The notes beneath the pieces were generated by a model. It searched no databases. It was not told where the DNA came from and saw only the letters and a list, made by a program, of their open reading frames with translations. A stretch of DNA of 7,558 bases from Acidobacteriaceae bacterium (GTDB lineage: Bacteria; Acidobacteriota; Terriglobia; Terriglobales; SbA1), in NCBI GenBank assembly GCA_003136335.1, contig PLEA01000430.1, forward strand, positions 1-7,558, in the 5' to 3' direction. The position numbers and the translations under genes are program-made. Below, piece after piece: positions 1 to 5,432 of this stretch. Every line of letters starts with the position of its first letter. The stretch's first letter is position 1.

Positions 1-167
1 AGGCTGTACACGTCAGTGAACTGGCGCAGGCTGTCACGAACATCGGAATCACCGCCCGGAGCCGCCGCGGGGTTGATCTTTTGGCCGAAGACCATGCCGA
101 GGAATCCGCAGGTTACGAGGACGAAGACTGCAACAAAGAGTGTGCGACGAGAACTACGGGCAATCAT
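1..167 (-). CDS. S41-family C-terminal processing peptidase, N-terminal fragment
   Basis: The first 55 codons of a minus-strand gene begin at the ATG at 167-165 and run off the left edge. The protein starts MIARSSRRTLFVAVFVLVTC, a basic N-terminus followed by a hydrophobic segment at about residues 9-28. That looks like a signal peptide or membrane anchor. A Pro/Ala/Gly-rich linker follows, then DSLRQFTDVYSL. This last stretch resembles the opening of secreted S41 (Ctp/Prc-type) proteases, in which a helix of this kind precedes the PDZ domain. The start is supported by AAGGAAA on the minus strand (177-171), 3 bases before ATG. The PDZ domain and the Ser/Lys catalytic dyad lie outside the window, so the family call rests only on the N-terminal pattern and on remembered gene order beside tat genes. 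The neighbouring tat operon is divergent, with 254 bases between. SRRTLF at residues 6-11 is loosely Tat-signal-like. Confidence 0.65.
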   Translation of the reverse strand, partial: MIARSSRRTLFVAVFVLVTCGFLGMVFGQKINPAAAPGGDSDVRDSLRQFTDVYS

Positions 168-219
168 TAGTTTCCTTCGGTTCGGGCGTAGATAAGGCCC
201 GGCCACCGCATCTGAGCGA

Positions 220-228
220 AGTATAGCA
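220..228 (-). promoter_or_regulatory. Possible extended -10 promoter for the S41 protease
   Basis: Read on the minus strand this is TGCTATACT, an extended -10 element (TGn) with hexamer TATACT, 5 of 6 to TATAAT. Initiation about 7 bases downstream would give a leader of roughly 45 bases before the ATG at 167. No good -35 hexamer sits at 17-18 bases upstream, which is tolerated for extended -10 promoters. This is prediction by eye only. I found no comparably convincing promoter for the tat operon on the plus strand in the same spacer. Confidence 0.35.
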
Positions 229-403
229 CGTCCCTAAGCGCTGATTACGAGCTTTGAAGCGACCTTAAGTATCCACCAAAGTAAAGGGGAAGCTCTACAT
301 ACTCACTCTGTTAGGATGCGCGGTCAAAGCCTGAGGGTGCGGAACTTTCTCAGGATATTTCCCATCAGGAACGGCTCATAAGAATCAGTCGGTCAGGCGA
401 TTT

Positions 404-412
404 GGGAGGTGG
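404..412 (+). promoter_or_regulatory. Strong Shine-Dalgarno that favours a TTG start for tatA/B
   Basis: GGGAGGTGG is the best ribosome binding site in the window. Its GGAGG core (405-409) ends 12 bases before TTG at 422, a slightly long but usable spacing. It is about 36 bases from the first in-frame ATG (446), too far to serve it. Near that ATG there is only a poor CGGGG at 436-440. This is the main reason for choosing 422 over 446 or 449. The counter-argument is that the resulting N-terminus carries an Arg-Arg pair, which is unusual for a TatA/B protein whose N-terminus faces outward. Confidence 0.5.
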
Positions 413-421
413 CAAGTAGCG

Positions 422-889
422 TTGCCGCTATCTCGCCGGGGCAGTATGATGGCGTACATGGGTTTTTCCGAGACGATCTTCTTGTTCTTTCTGGCTCTCG
501 TCATCTTTGGGCCGAAGAAGCTACCGGAGATCGCGCGCCAGGTTGGCAAGGCGCTCAACGAATTTAAGCGCGCTTCAAACGAGTTCAAGGCGCAAATCGA
601 GCAGGAGATTTCTAACCTGGAGGTGGAAAACCGGCAGACGATTCTTCCGCCCAGCTCGACTCCGCCGGGCGTCACGAGTCGTGCGCTGTATGCCGCGCCC
701 GGACAGGCCACTGCTGCCGAACCTCCTGCCACCTTGGCGGCTCTCACGGATGAGCCGGTCGAAGCTATGGCAACCGGGCCGCTCCCGGTTGCTACCGAAG
801 CAGCCGTACCCGCCGATCCCGTTACTGCGACCGCAGTCGATGCTTCCAATGACGTAACGTCTCCCACCTCACAGGAATCGCATGTCTGA
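422..889 (+). CDS. tatA: Sec-independent (twin-arginine) translocase TatA/TatB subunit
   Basis: Pore or receptor-side subunit of the Tat translocon, which exports folded proteins carrying RR signal peptides across the inner membrane. Numbering from TTG at 422, a single hydrophobic helix spans about residues 14-29. The family hinge FGPKKLPE follows at 29-36, then an amphipathic helix to about 57 and a charged helical stretch to about 70. The FGPKKLPE hinge and the pattern EIARQVGKALNEFKRASNEF are diagnostic of TatA/B. The long charged helix is more TatB-like, and the length (155 aa) is nearer to TatB than to the usual 60-90 aa of TatA. Residues 73-155 are a Pro/Ala/Thr/Val-rich low-complexity tail, probably disordered. 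The start is ambiguous: TTG 422 has the strong Shine-Dalgarno, while ATG 446, 449 or 458 gives an N-terminus more like other family members. The stop overlaps the start of tatC by 8 bases, implying translational coupling. No second tatA/B copy is in the window. Confidence 0.9.
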   Translation: MPLSRRGSMMAYMGFSETIFLFFLALVIFGPKKLPEIARQVGKALNEFKRASNEFKAQIEQEISNLEVENRQTILPPSSTPPGVTSRALYAAPGQATAAEPPATLAALTDEPVEAMATGPLPVATEAAVPADPVTATAVDASNDVTSPTSQESHV

Positions 890-1688
890 ATTCGCAGCCG
901 CGGCGGCCAGCGGCGATAGTGAAAAAGAGCCCATGCCCACCATGGGCTTTCTCGATCACCTGGAAGAACTGCGCAAGCGGCTCGTCTATTCTATTGTTGC
1001 GGTGGGAGTAGGGTTTGCTGCCTGTTGGTGGAAGGTTGAACGTATTTACGAAGTCATGCAGCGCCCCATCATGGAGGCCTTGCGACAGAATGGGCTGTCG
1101 GAAAAGCTGGTCTACCTGAATCCCACCGAACCCTTCAACCTTTACTTGAAGATCGCCGCGCTCGCCGGCTTGTTCCTGACGTCTCCCTTCGTCCTCTATC
1201 AGGTGTGGATGTTTATTTCGCCGGGCCTCTACCGTAACGAAAAACGCTATGCCGTGCCGTTCATGGTTTCCACCATCGCTCTGTTCACTTGCGGCGGATA
1301 TTTCGGCTACAAAATCGTCTACCCACGAGCCCTCGAATTTCTGATTCATTTCGGCCGGCAGTTTCAGCCAATGATCACCATCGGCGAATACACCCAGCTG
1401 TTCCTGAGCATCGTGCTCGGCATGGGACTGATTTTCGAGATGCCCATCCTCATCTTTTTCCTGTCGCTGATGGGCATCGTGAGCCCTGCCTTCATGTGGA
1501 AGCATTTCCGTTATGCGATTCTCATCATTTTTGTGATTGCGGCCATCGTCACACCCACTCCCGACATCGTAAACATGTGCATTTTCGCCGCGCCCATGCT
1601 GGCGCTGTATGTGTTCAGCATCGGCGTATCGTGGATGGTGCATCCCAAGCAGCGCAATGCACGGAAAGAGAAGCAAGCGCCATCCTAA
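882..1688 (+). CDS. tatC: Twin-arginine translocase subunit TatC
   Basis: Polytopic inner-membrane core of the Tat translocon, which binds the twin-arginine signal peptide and nucleates TatA/B assembly. The 268-aa product has a variable N-terminus, then the cytoplasmic signature FLDHLEELRKRL at residues 23-34. E29 there aligns with E. coli E15. FISPGLYRNEKRYAVPF at 111-127 contains E120, which aligns with E. coli E103. Both glutamates are known signal-peptide contact residues. Six hydrophobic segments lie at about 35-51, 88-108, 125-146, 170-190, 208-224 and 232-252, and VTPTPDIVN at 223-231 is the typical late TatC motif. The length is normal (about 240-270 aa). ATG 882 lies inside the end of tatA/B and is preceded by AGGA (873-876). 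The basic C-terminal tail, ending at residue 268, is cytoplasmic by the usual topology. The next gene begins on the very next base. Confidence 0.97.
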   Translation: MSEFAAAAASGDSEKEPMPTMGFLDHLEELRKRLVYSIVAVGVGFAACWWKVERIYEVMQRPIMEALRQNGLSEKLVYLNPTEPFNLYLKIAALAGLFLTSPFVLYQVWMFISPGLYRNEKRYAVPFMVSTIALFTCGGYFGYKIVYPRALEFLIHFGRQFQPMITIGEYTQLFLSIVLGMGLIFEMPILIFFLSLMGIVSPAFMWKHFRYAILIIFVIAAIVTPTPDIVNMCIFAAPMLALYVFSIGVSWMVHPKQRNARKEKQAPS

Positions 1689-2738
1689 ATGACGATCACG
1701 CGATCAAAATCGTTGCGGTGGATTCTGCTGGCGTCAATATTGGCGGTCCTGGCCTGTGATCACGACAAGGATGCCGCTCAGGGCCAGATTCCTGCCACTT
1801 CCGCTCCTGCGACGCCGGCTCCTGACACAACAGGACCCGCGCTCACCCTGGCTCCCGACAGCGGTCCGCCGCCGGCGTTCGACGGAGATCGCGCCATGCA
1901 ATATGTGAAAGACATTGTGAAGTTCGGCCCGCGCCCAGTGGGCAGCGCGAATCACAAAAAAGTCGAGGACTACATTACGTCTCGCCTGAAGGGCGACCAG
2001 GTCGAGCACGACAATTTCACCGCCGACACGCCCGAAGGCAAGTTCCCGGTGCACAACATCCTCGCCAAATATCCCGGTACGAAAGACGGGATCATCGTGA
2101 TTGCCAGTCACTACGACACGAACTATCCGCTGCGCCACACTTCCTACGTCGGCGCCAACGACGGCGGTTCCTCCAGCGCGCTGTTGCTCGAACTCGCGAA
2201 TCAGTTGCGCGGCACGCTCCGCGACGGCTACAGCGTATGGCTGCTCTGGGACGATGCGGAAGAGGCGATGAAACCAGACGGCTCCGGGGGTCTTCCGGAG
2301 GAAATGCCTTTTAAGGATGACAGCCTGTATGGCATCACTCATGTAGCCGAGAAGTGGCAGGGCGACGGAACTCTGAAGAAGGTGAAGGCATTTCTGCTGG
2401 CCGATATGATTGGCGACGCCGATCTGAACATCGATCGCGATCTGAATTCCACGCCGTGGTTGGAGAGCGTTGTGGGTGAAGCGGCAAAGCAACTGGGTTA
2501 CCAGTCGCACTTTTTCGCGCACACCAACCAGGTAAGTGACGATCATCTTCCGTTTATGAAAAGAGGCGTGCCCTCCGCCGACCTTATCGATTTCACCTAC
2601 GGCTATAACGATGTCTTCTGGCACACAACGCAGGACACCGTCGACAAGCTCAGCCCCAAGAGTTTGCAAATCGTGGGCAGCGTGATGCTCGAAACCGTTC
2701 GCCTTCTCGACAATATGAATCCGCTTCCGCCGAAGTGA
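1689..2738 (+). CDS. M28-fold glutaminyl-peptide cyclotransferase-like zinc enzyme, probable lipoprotein
   Basis: Likely extracytoplasmic glutaminyl cyclase of the animal (M28-fold) type, which converts N-terminal Gln to pyroglutamate. A plain M28 aminopeptidase is the alternative. Residues 1-22 form a signal peptide ending VLA-C23, a passable lipobox, and a Pro/Ala-rich linker runs to about 65. The catalytic domain (about 68-340) matches human QC block by block from memory: SHYDT 140-144; GANDGG with D158; DDAEEA with E191/E192; DDSLYG 210-215; LADMIG with D239; SDDHLPFMKRGVP 283-295 with D284/D285; FWHTTQD with W311/H312. These correspond to human D159, E201/E202, D248, D305, W329 and H330. 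The loop between EEA and DSLYG is about 10 residues longer than in human QC, and no counterpart of human W207 is obvious. ATG 1689 directly follows the tatC stop, and the only purine-rich stretch (1663-1670) is too far upstream. Translation is therefore probably coupled to tatC. Confidence 0.82.
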   Translation: MTITRSKSLRWILLASILAVLACDHDKDAAQGQIPATSAPATPAPDTTGPALTLAPDSGPPPAFDGDRAMQYVKDIVKFGPRPVGSANHKKVEDYITSRLKGDQVEHDNFTADTPEGKFPVHNILAKYPGTKDGIIVIASHYDTNYPLRHTSYVGANDGGSSSALLLELANQLRGTLRDGYSVWLLWDDAEEAMKPDGSGGLPEEMPFKDDSLYGITHVAEKWQGDGTLKKVKAFLLADMIGDADLNIDRDLNSTPWLESVVGEAAKQLGYQSHFFAHTNQVSDDHLPFMKRGVPSADLIDFTYGYNDVFWHTTQDTVDKLSPKSLQIVGSVMLETVRLLDNMNPLPPK

Positions 2739-2757
2739 TCGGGCGGCTCACCTCGTT

Positions 2758-2786
2758 TTGCGCTTTTCCAAAATTTAATTTCTAAT
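2758..2786 (+). promoter_or_regulatory. Possible sigma-70 promoter giving a near-leaderless mRNA
   Basis: The 57 bases between the two M28 genes contain an AT-rich patch that stands out from its surroundings. TCTAAT at 2781-2786 matches TATAAT in 5 of 6 positions. TTGCGC at 2758-2763 is a weak -35 (3 of 6) at a 17-base spacing. A start site 6-8 bases after the -10 would fall at about 2792-2794, just before the ATG at 2796, so the transcript would be almost leaderless. The absence of any Shine-Dalgarno before 2796 fits this. The call is made by eye and is tentative. Confidence 0.35.
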
Positions 2787-2795
2787 GCACCCCAT

Positions 2796-4316
2796 ATGCG
2801 AACTCTGAAGACCCTGTTCTTCGCTGGCATCTTCAGCTTCACGTGTCTTGCGGCAACGCCTTCCGCTGACACCAGCGAAGCCGATCGAGTCATTCACGCC
2901 GCGCTTCAGCCTTCGCCGCTGGAAGCGAATCTTCAGCGTTTAACCGATGAGATCGGCGGTCGCGTTCCCGGCACGCTCGCGATGCAGCACGCCGTGGCCT
3001 GGGGAGTGCAAGCCTTCACAGCTGCCGGAGCCGACAGCGTTCATACCGAGGGATTTACCATTCCATCTTCCTGGTCTGAAGGCGCCACCGAGGTGACCGC
3101 GACCACCGCGTACCAGGTAGATGCCACGAAAGTGGGCGGCGGAACTGTGCTCTCATCCTTCCATGTCCGCGCGGTTTCGGTAGCCTGGGCTCCTGCGCTC
3201 GCCGCGGTGAAGCACGTCCCGGTCACCGATGTGGGCGAAGGCACGGAAGCGGATTTCAAGAAAGCGGGCGACATTTCCGGCAAGATTGTTCTGGTACACA
3301 CCGTCGTTCTGAAAACCTGGGACGACCTGTTCGCTGAATACGCGAAAGCGCCCCCAGTGATCGACCTCGCCGTGAAAGGGAAAGCCAAGGCCGTCGCTTT
3401 CATGGCGACCCGCGAGCACGACATTCTCTACCGTCACACGAATTCTGCTGCCGGAGAAATTGACCGCCTGCCGATGGTCCTGGTAGCGCGCGAGGACGGC
3501 GAGCGAATGGCGCGCCTGCTGGCCTCTGGAAATCTTGTGTGGGCCGACCTCTCCATTCCCAACCAGATCGGCGGGCCGATCAAGGCCGCGAACGTCGTGG
3601 CAGAAATCAGGGGCAGCGAAACGCCGGACGAGTTCGTCATTCTGGGCGCACACCTGGATTCGTGGGAACTGGGCACTGGTGCGCTCGACAACGGATGCAA
3701 TGCCGCCCTGGTCGTCGACGCGCTGCGGGCCATCAAGGCCTCGGGTGTGAAACCTCGCCGCACCATCCGCTTCATTCTTTTTTCCGGCGAAGAGCAAGGA
3801 TTGATCGGCTCGCGCGCCTACGCCTTCAACCACCGCGCCGAACTCGACAAGGCTGCGGGAGTTATTGTCTACGACTCAGGCACTGGAAAGACGACCGGCT
3901 TCTCGGTAGGCGGCCGCAAAGATGTATTGCCCACCGCGAAGGAACTGATCGTCCCGCTCGCGCAATTTGACGTCAAAGAACTCAAGCCTGATATGGAATG
4001 GGACACCGACCACTTCGATTTCATGCTGGAGGGCGTCCCAACATTTGTCGCCGATCAGGATGAAGCAAACTATCTCGAGAACTACCACGCCGGCTCCGAC
4101 ACCTACGACAAGGTGGACTTTCCGCAGCTGAAGAAGCACGTAGCGGAAGCCGCCGCACTGAGCGTGGAACTGGCGAATTTACCCGAGAAGATCGGCCCGC
4201 GCCTCACTCATGATCAAATCGAGCAGACGATGCGCGAGACCAAAAGCGTGGAGATGCTCAAGGCCGACGGCGTTTGGGACGATTGGGTCAGCGGCAAACG
4301 CGGAAGGCAAAAATGA
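2796..4316 (+). CDS. Secreted M28-family zinc metallopeptidase with PA-like insert (carboxypeptidase Q-like)
   Basis: Exported di-zinc exopeptidase of family M28, most like plasma glutamate carboxypeptidase (CPQ/PGCP), releasing amino acids from peptides outside the cytoplasm. The 506-aa product starts with a Sec signal peptide (residues 1 to about 20-24, ending CLAATPSA). An N-terminal M28 segment (about 28-125) follows, then a PA-like insert (about 130-235), with the catalytic domain resuming near 265. Metal ligands and catalytic residues are readable: H286 in GAHLDSW, D298 in GALDNG, catalytic E332 and ligand E333 in SGEEQG, D360 in VYDSGTG, and H431 in NYHAGSDTYD. All five expected ligands are present, so it should be active. 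The exact substrate cannot be read from sequence. ATG 2796 is chosen because the signal peptide begins there, although it has no Shine-Dalgarno. The TGA stop lies in the first unit of a heptad repeat. It may be a distal gene of the tat operon, have its own promoter, or both. Confidence 0.92.
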   Translation: MRTLKTLFFAGIFSFTCLAATPSADTSEADRVIHAALQPSPLEANLQRLTDEIGGRVPGTLAMQHAVAWGVQAFTAAGADSVHTEGFTIPSSWSEGATEVTATTAYQVDATKVGGGTVLSSFHVRAVSVAWAPALAAVKHVPVTDVGEGTEADFKKAGDISGKIVLVHTVVLKTWDDLFAEYAKAPPVIDLAVKGKAKAVAFMATREHDILYRHTNSAAGEIDRLPMVLVAREDGERMARLLASGNLVWADLSIPNQIGGPIKAANVVAEIRGSETPDEFVILGAHLDSWELGTGALDNGCNAALVVDALRAIKASGVKPRRTIRFILFSGEEQGLIGSRAYAFNHRAELDKAAGVIVYDSGTGKTTGFSVGGRKDVLPTAKELIVPLAQFDVKELKPDMEWDTDHFDFMLEGVPTFVADQDEANYLENYHAGSDTYDKVDFPQLKKHVAEAAALSVELANLPEKIGPRLTHDQIEQTMRETKSVEMLKADGVWDDWVSGKRGRQK

Positions 4317-4413
4317 TTGTTGATTGATGATTTCTGATTGCAGATTGAAACATGGGCGCCAAGGTTTGGTTTTCAATCAGCAATCAGCAATCAACAATCC
4401 GCAATCAACAATT
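4314..4413. repeat. Inverted pair of five-unit heptad repeat arrays (long imperfect hairpin)
   Basis: The left arm (4314-4348) is five consecutive 7-base units: TGATTGT, TGATTGA, TGATTTC, TGATTGC, AGATTGA. The right arm (4379-4413) is five units of the complementary type: AGCAATC, AGCAATC, AACAATC, CGCAATC, AACAATT. Between them is a spacer whose centre (about 4351-4370) is non-repetitive and contains GGCGCC at 4355-4360. The arms pair: 4316-4326 is an 11-base perfect match to 4402-4412, and 4334-4350 matches 4371-4387 at 16 of 17 positions. The arms are AT-rich against the GC-rich surroundings. There is no U-tract, so it is not a classical intrinsic terminator. It resembles dispersed intergenic repeats seen in some bacteria, but copy number cannot be judged from one window. 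It includes the stop codon of the upstream peptidase gene and ends 23 bases before the TerC-family start. Confidence 0.85.
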
Positions 4414-4425
4414 GCTATCGCCGCC

Positions 4426-4430
4426 AGGAA
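4426..4430 (+). promoter_or_regulatory. Ribosome binding site fixing a TTG start for the TerC-family gene
   Basis: AGGAA lies 6 bases before TTG at 4437, an ideal spacing. The reading frame stays open upstream to another TTG at 4338, but that extension would translate the heptad repeat into a Gln/Ser/Asn-rich peptide unlike any TerC N-terminus. Starting at 4437 places the first hydrophobic helix right at the N-terminus, as is usual in the family. Confidence 0.7.
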
Positions 4431-4436
4431 TTCCCA

Positions 4437-5366
4437 TTGCTCTATTTCTGGTTACTCTTCAACCTTTTCGCGCTGGGCACGCTGGTGGTGGATCTTCGCC
4501 TCCACCGCCCCGGCCGCGCCATTAGCTTTCGGGCGGCGCTGGGCTGGAGCGCAATGTACATTGCGCTGGCCTTTGTGTTCGCGGCCCTCCTGGACTTCTG
4601 GCAAGGGCATCAGGCGGCGCTGGAGTTCGTCACAGGTTATGTCCTGGAAGTCTCACTTAGCGTAGACAACCTATTCATCTTTCTTTTGATCTTCAACTTC
4701 TTCGCAGTGCCTGAACCACAGCAGCATCGAGTTCTGTTCTGGGGGGTTCTCGGTGCGCTCGTCCTGCGCGGCATTTTCATCGGCGCCGGGGTTGGTCTGA
4801 TCTCCCGCTTCCACTGGGTGCTTTACATCTTTGGGATACTTTTGATCATCAGCGGCATCCGCCTCTGCGTCACCGGACAGCACAAAATCCATCCTGCGGC
4901 GAATCCGCTGGTGAAAGCGCTCCGCCACTTGATTCCCGTAACCAACGACTACCGAGGCAGCAAATTCTTCGTGCGAAACTTGCAGGACAACTCCCGCTTA
5001 TACGCGACGCCGTTGCTGGTGGTGCTTCTGGTCATTGAAACCACAGACGTTCTGTTTGCGGTCGATTCCATTCCCGCAATCCTTGCCATCACCCTGAATG
5101 CTTTTATTGTGTACACCTCGAACGTGTTCGCGATTCTGGGACTGCGCTCGATGTATTTCGCAGTCTCCCGGCTAATGAAAGTCTTCCGCTTCCTGCAATA
5201 TGGTCTGGCGGCTGTGCTGGTGCTGGTCGGCTTGAAGATGCTAACAGCGGAGTATTTTCGGATTCCCACCGCCGCTATGTTGGGCGTGGTGGCGGGCGTA
5301 ATTTTGATCTCAATCGCGATCTCGTTGGTCTTTCCCGGCAAGCAGCAAAGTTTGAGAAAAGAGTGA
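4437..5366 (+). CDS. TerC/Alx-family integral membrane protein (probable metal-related transporter)
   Basis: Polytopic inner-membrane protein of the TerC family, Alx-like subgroup. Members are linked to Mn2+ export and homeostasis, alkaline pH response or tellurite resistance. From TTG 4437 the product is 309 aa, normal for the family, and opens with a helix (LYFWLLFNLFALGTLVVDL, residues 2-20). Hallmarks are LEVSLSVDNLFIF around residues 70-81 and VIETTDVLFAVDSIPA at 199-214. The acidic residues inside these membrane segments are proposed metal-contact sites. SNVFAILGLRSMYF at 228-241 is also typical of Alx-type proteins. About eight or nine hydrophobic segments can be counted. The gene stands alone on the plus strand between a heptad inverted repeat and a hairpin, facing nadB. 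No yybP-ykoY-type Mn riboswitch or Alx-like pH-responsive leader is recognisable upstream; only the repeat is there. Assignment to family is firm, but the transported ion is inferred. Confidence 0.92.
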   Translation: MLYFWLLFNLFALGTLVVDLRLHRPGRAISFRAALGWSAMYIALAFVFAALLDFWQGHQAALEFVTGYVLEVSLSVDNLFIFLLIFNFFAVPEPQQHRVLFWGVLGALVLRGIFIGAGVGLISRFHWVLYIFGILLIISGIRLCVTGQHKIHPAANPLVKALRHLIPVTNDYRGSKFFVRNLQDNSRLYATPLLVVLLVIETTDVLFAVDSIPAILAITLNAFIVYTSNVFAILGLRSMYFAVSRLMKVFRFLQYGLAAVLVLVGLKMLTAEYFRIPTAAMLGVVAGVILISIAISLVFPGKQQSLRKE

Positions 5367-5381
5367 AAAACAGATGGCATT

Positions 5382-5432
5382 GTGATGGGAAAGCCTGCCC
5401 TGAGCGAAGCCGAAGGGGAGCTTTTCCATCAC
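5382..5432. terminator. Strong hairpin between convergent genes, built around a CTGAGCGAAGCCGAAGGG repeat
   Basis: The outer arms at 5382-5394 (GTGATGGGAAAGC) and 5420-5432 (GCTTTTCCATCAC) pair over all 13 positions with one G-U. The stem continues with minor bulges through CCCT (5398-5401) and AGGG (5414-5417), leaving a loop of about 12 bases. The core, CCCTGAGCGAAGCCGAAGGG, is a sequence I recall as a dispersed intergenic repeat in many bacterial genomes; its translation gives the recurrent spurious peptide PFG(F/L)AQGRL. On the minus strand the stem is followed, after 11 bases, by a run of five T (5370-5366). It could therefore end nadB transcription, though the U-run is further away than in a textbook terminator. 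There is no U-tract on the plus side. The right arm includes the nadB stop codon (5431-5429). Confidence 0.65.

Noticed and set aside
330..354. Small hairpin CCTGAG...CTCAGG upstream of tatA/B
   Set aside because: The stem is only 6 bp with a 13-base loop, no U-tract follows, and there is no sign of conservation. This is likely chance.
822..1676. Long minus-strand open frame (284 codons) opposite tatC, rich in His, Gln and Arg
   Set aside because: It is the antisense shadow of tatC, a firmly identified gene. Its composition is what reverse translation of GC-rich code gives, and no family motif is present.
1734..2669. Minus-strand open frame of 311 codons opposite the QC-like gene
   Set aside because: Antisense shadow; the plus strand carries clear QC/M28 motifs throughout.
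3153..3833. Several minus- and plus-frame open frames within the second M28 gene
   Set aside because: All lie inside a gene with complete catalytic motifs and have Arg/Pro/Gly-rich or Ser/Thr-rich composition without recognisable domains.
4314..4413. CRISPR array
   Set aside because: Units are 7 bases with no spacers, and the two arms are inverted rather than direct repeats; no cas genes are nearby.
4317..4436. Mn-sensing yybP-ykoY riboswitch or Alx-type pH-responsive RNA upstream of the TerC-family gene
   Set aside because: Neither conserved core could be recognised. The space is occupied by the heptad inverted repeat, with only 23 bases between it and the start codon.
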